Below, piece by piece: positions 5,224-5,360 of a stretch of DNA of 5,360 nt; within the stretch, counting starts at the first letter, position 1; each line of letters starts with the position of its first letter. The stretch is from Clostridia bacterium (GTDB lineage: Bacteria > Bacillota > Clostridia > TANB77 > CAG-508). A program made the position numbers and the translations under genes. The stretch lies in assembly GCA_900753165.1 (NCBI GenBank), contig CAADYC010000022.1, positions 1 to 5,360 on the forward strand, read 5' to 3'. The notes beneath the pieces are model-generated. The model saw nothing but the letters and a program-made list of their open reading frames with translations. It had not been told where the DNA came from and ran no database searches.

Positions 5224-5360
5224 ATGAACAAAAAATCAACTTTAGAGAAGGTTGAAAACAATTACTTGATACATACAAAAAGAGATAGAGGAATAACTCT
5301 AGTAGCATTAGTAATAACAATAATTGTTTTATTATTACTTGCTGGAATAGCAATAGCAAG
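5224..5360 (+). CDS. Prepilin-like protein with class III signal, N-terminus (partial)
   Basis: Forty-five complete codons are visible before the window ends. ATG 5224 has a strong AAAGGAGG (5207-5214) 9 nt upstream. The product begins with a 23-residue charged leader ending in KRDRG. It continues as ITLVALVITIIVLLLLAG, a hydrophobic helix as in type IV pilins and pseudopilins. The predicted cleavage by prepilin peptidase is after G23, with mature residues I1 T2 L3 V4 A5. Position +5 is Ala rather than the usual Glu, a variant I know from clostridial proteins of this type. The mature protein would be inserted in the membrane and may assemble into a pilus or stay as a surface pseudopilin; the globular domain needed to decide is outside the window. 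The prepilin peptidase at 187-939 is a plausible processing enzyme. Confidence 0.85.
   Translation, partial: MNKKSTLEKVENNYLIHTKRDRGITLVALVITIIVLLLLAGIAIA

Noticed and set aside
5064..5261. 65-codon minus-strand frame
   Set aside because: It runs antisense through the prepilin promoter, ribosome site and start, with a low-complexity Phe/Ile/Tyr-rich translation; no support as a gene.

Overview
The window is a strongly A/T-rich stretch of bacterial chromosome. Short intergenic spaces, AGGAGG-type ribosome binding sites, the neighbourhood of yqeG, Xaa-Pro aminopeptidase and efp, and a clostridial-style prepilin (GITLVALVITI type) all point to a low-GC Firmicute of class Clostridia, probably a gut or otherwise anaerobic lineage. 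The species cannot be told from this sequence. Most genes are conserved housekeeping families. The less ordinary content lies in the intergenic DNA and in the two genes of the type IV pilus/pseudopilus pathway.

Layout. Bases 1-197 (+) hold the C-terminal end of a YqeG-family HAD phosphatase. It overlaps by 11 bp a cysteine-free prepilin peptidase (187-939, +). A REP-like double palindrome (944-1032) separates this from an M24B Xaa-Pro aminopeptidase (1053-2111, +). A 188-bp gap with a good promoter candidate and two alternative small hairpins leads to elongation factor P (2300-2866, +). The next 273-bp gap contains four successive hairpins, including a CG-rich patch that stands out from its surroundings. 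It leads to a small coiled-coil/zinc-ribbon protein with a Cys-rich tail (3140-3493, +). A bidirectional terminator (3501-3534) closes this rightward block. The opposite strand carries a two-gene operon, NfeD-like protein (4948-4508) followed by a stomatin/SPFH protein (4452-3547). A 275-bp divergent intergenic region then carries promoters both ways plus helically phased octamers. It ends with the start of a prepilin-like gene (5224 to the window end, +).

How they fit together. The prepilin peptidase would cleave and perhaps methylate class III signal peptides such as the one starting at 5224, although the two genes sit about 4 kb apart in separate transcription units. EF-P rescues ribosomes stalled at polyproline, and the aminopeptidase trims Xaa-Pro N-termini; this proline-linked pair is often adjacent in Firmicutes. 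NfeD and SPFH proteins form a conserved membrane-microdomain (flotillin/stomatin-like) pair. I found no CRISPR array, tRNA, rRNA, complete insertion sequence or clearly new multi-gene system. The best candidates for follow-up are the REP-like element, the hairpin cluster after efp, and the phased repeats upstream of the prepilin.
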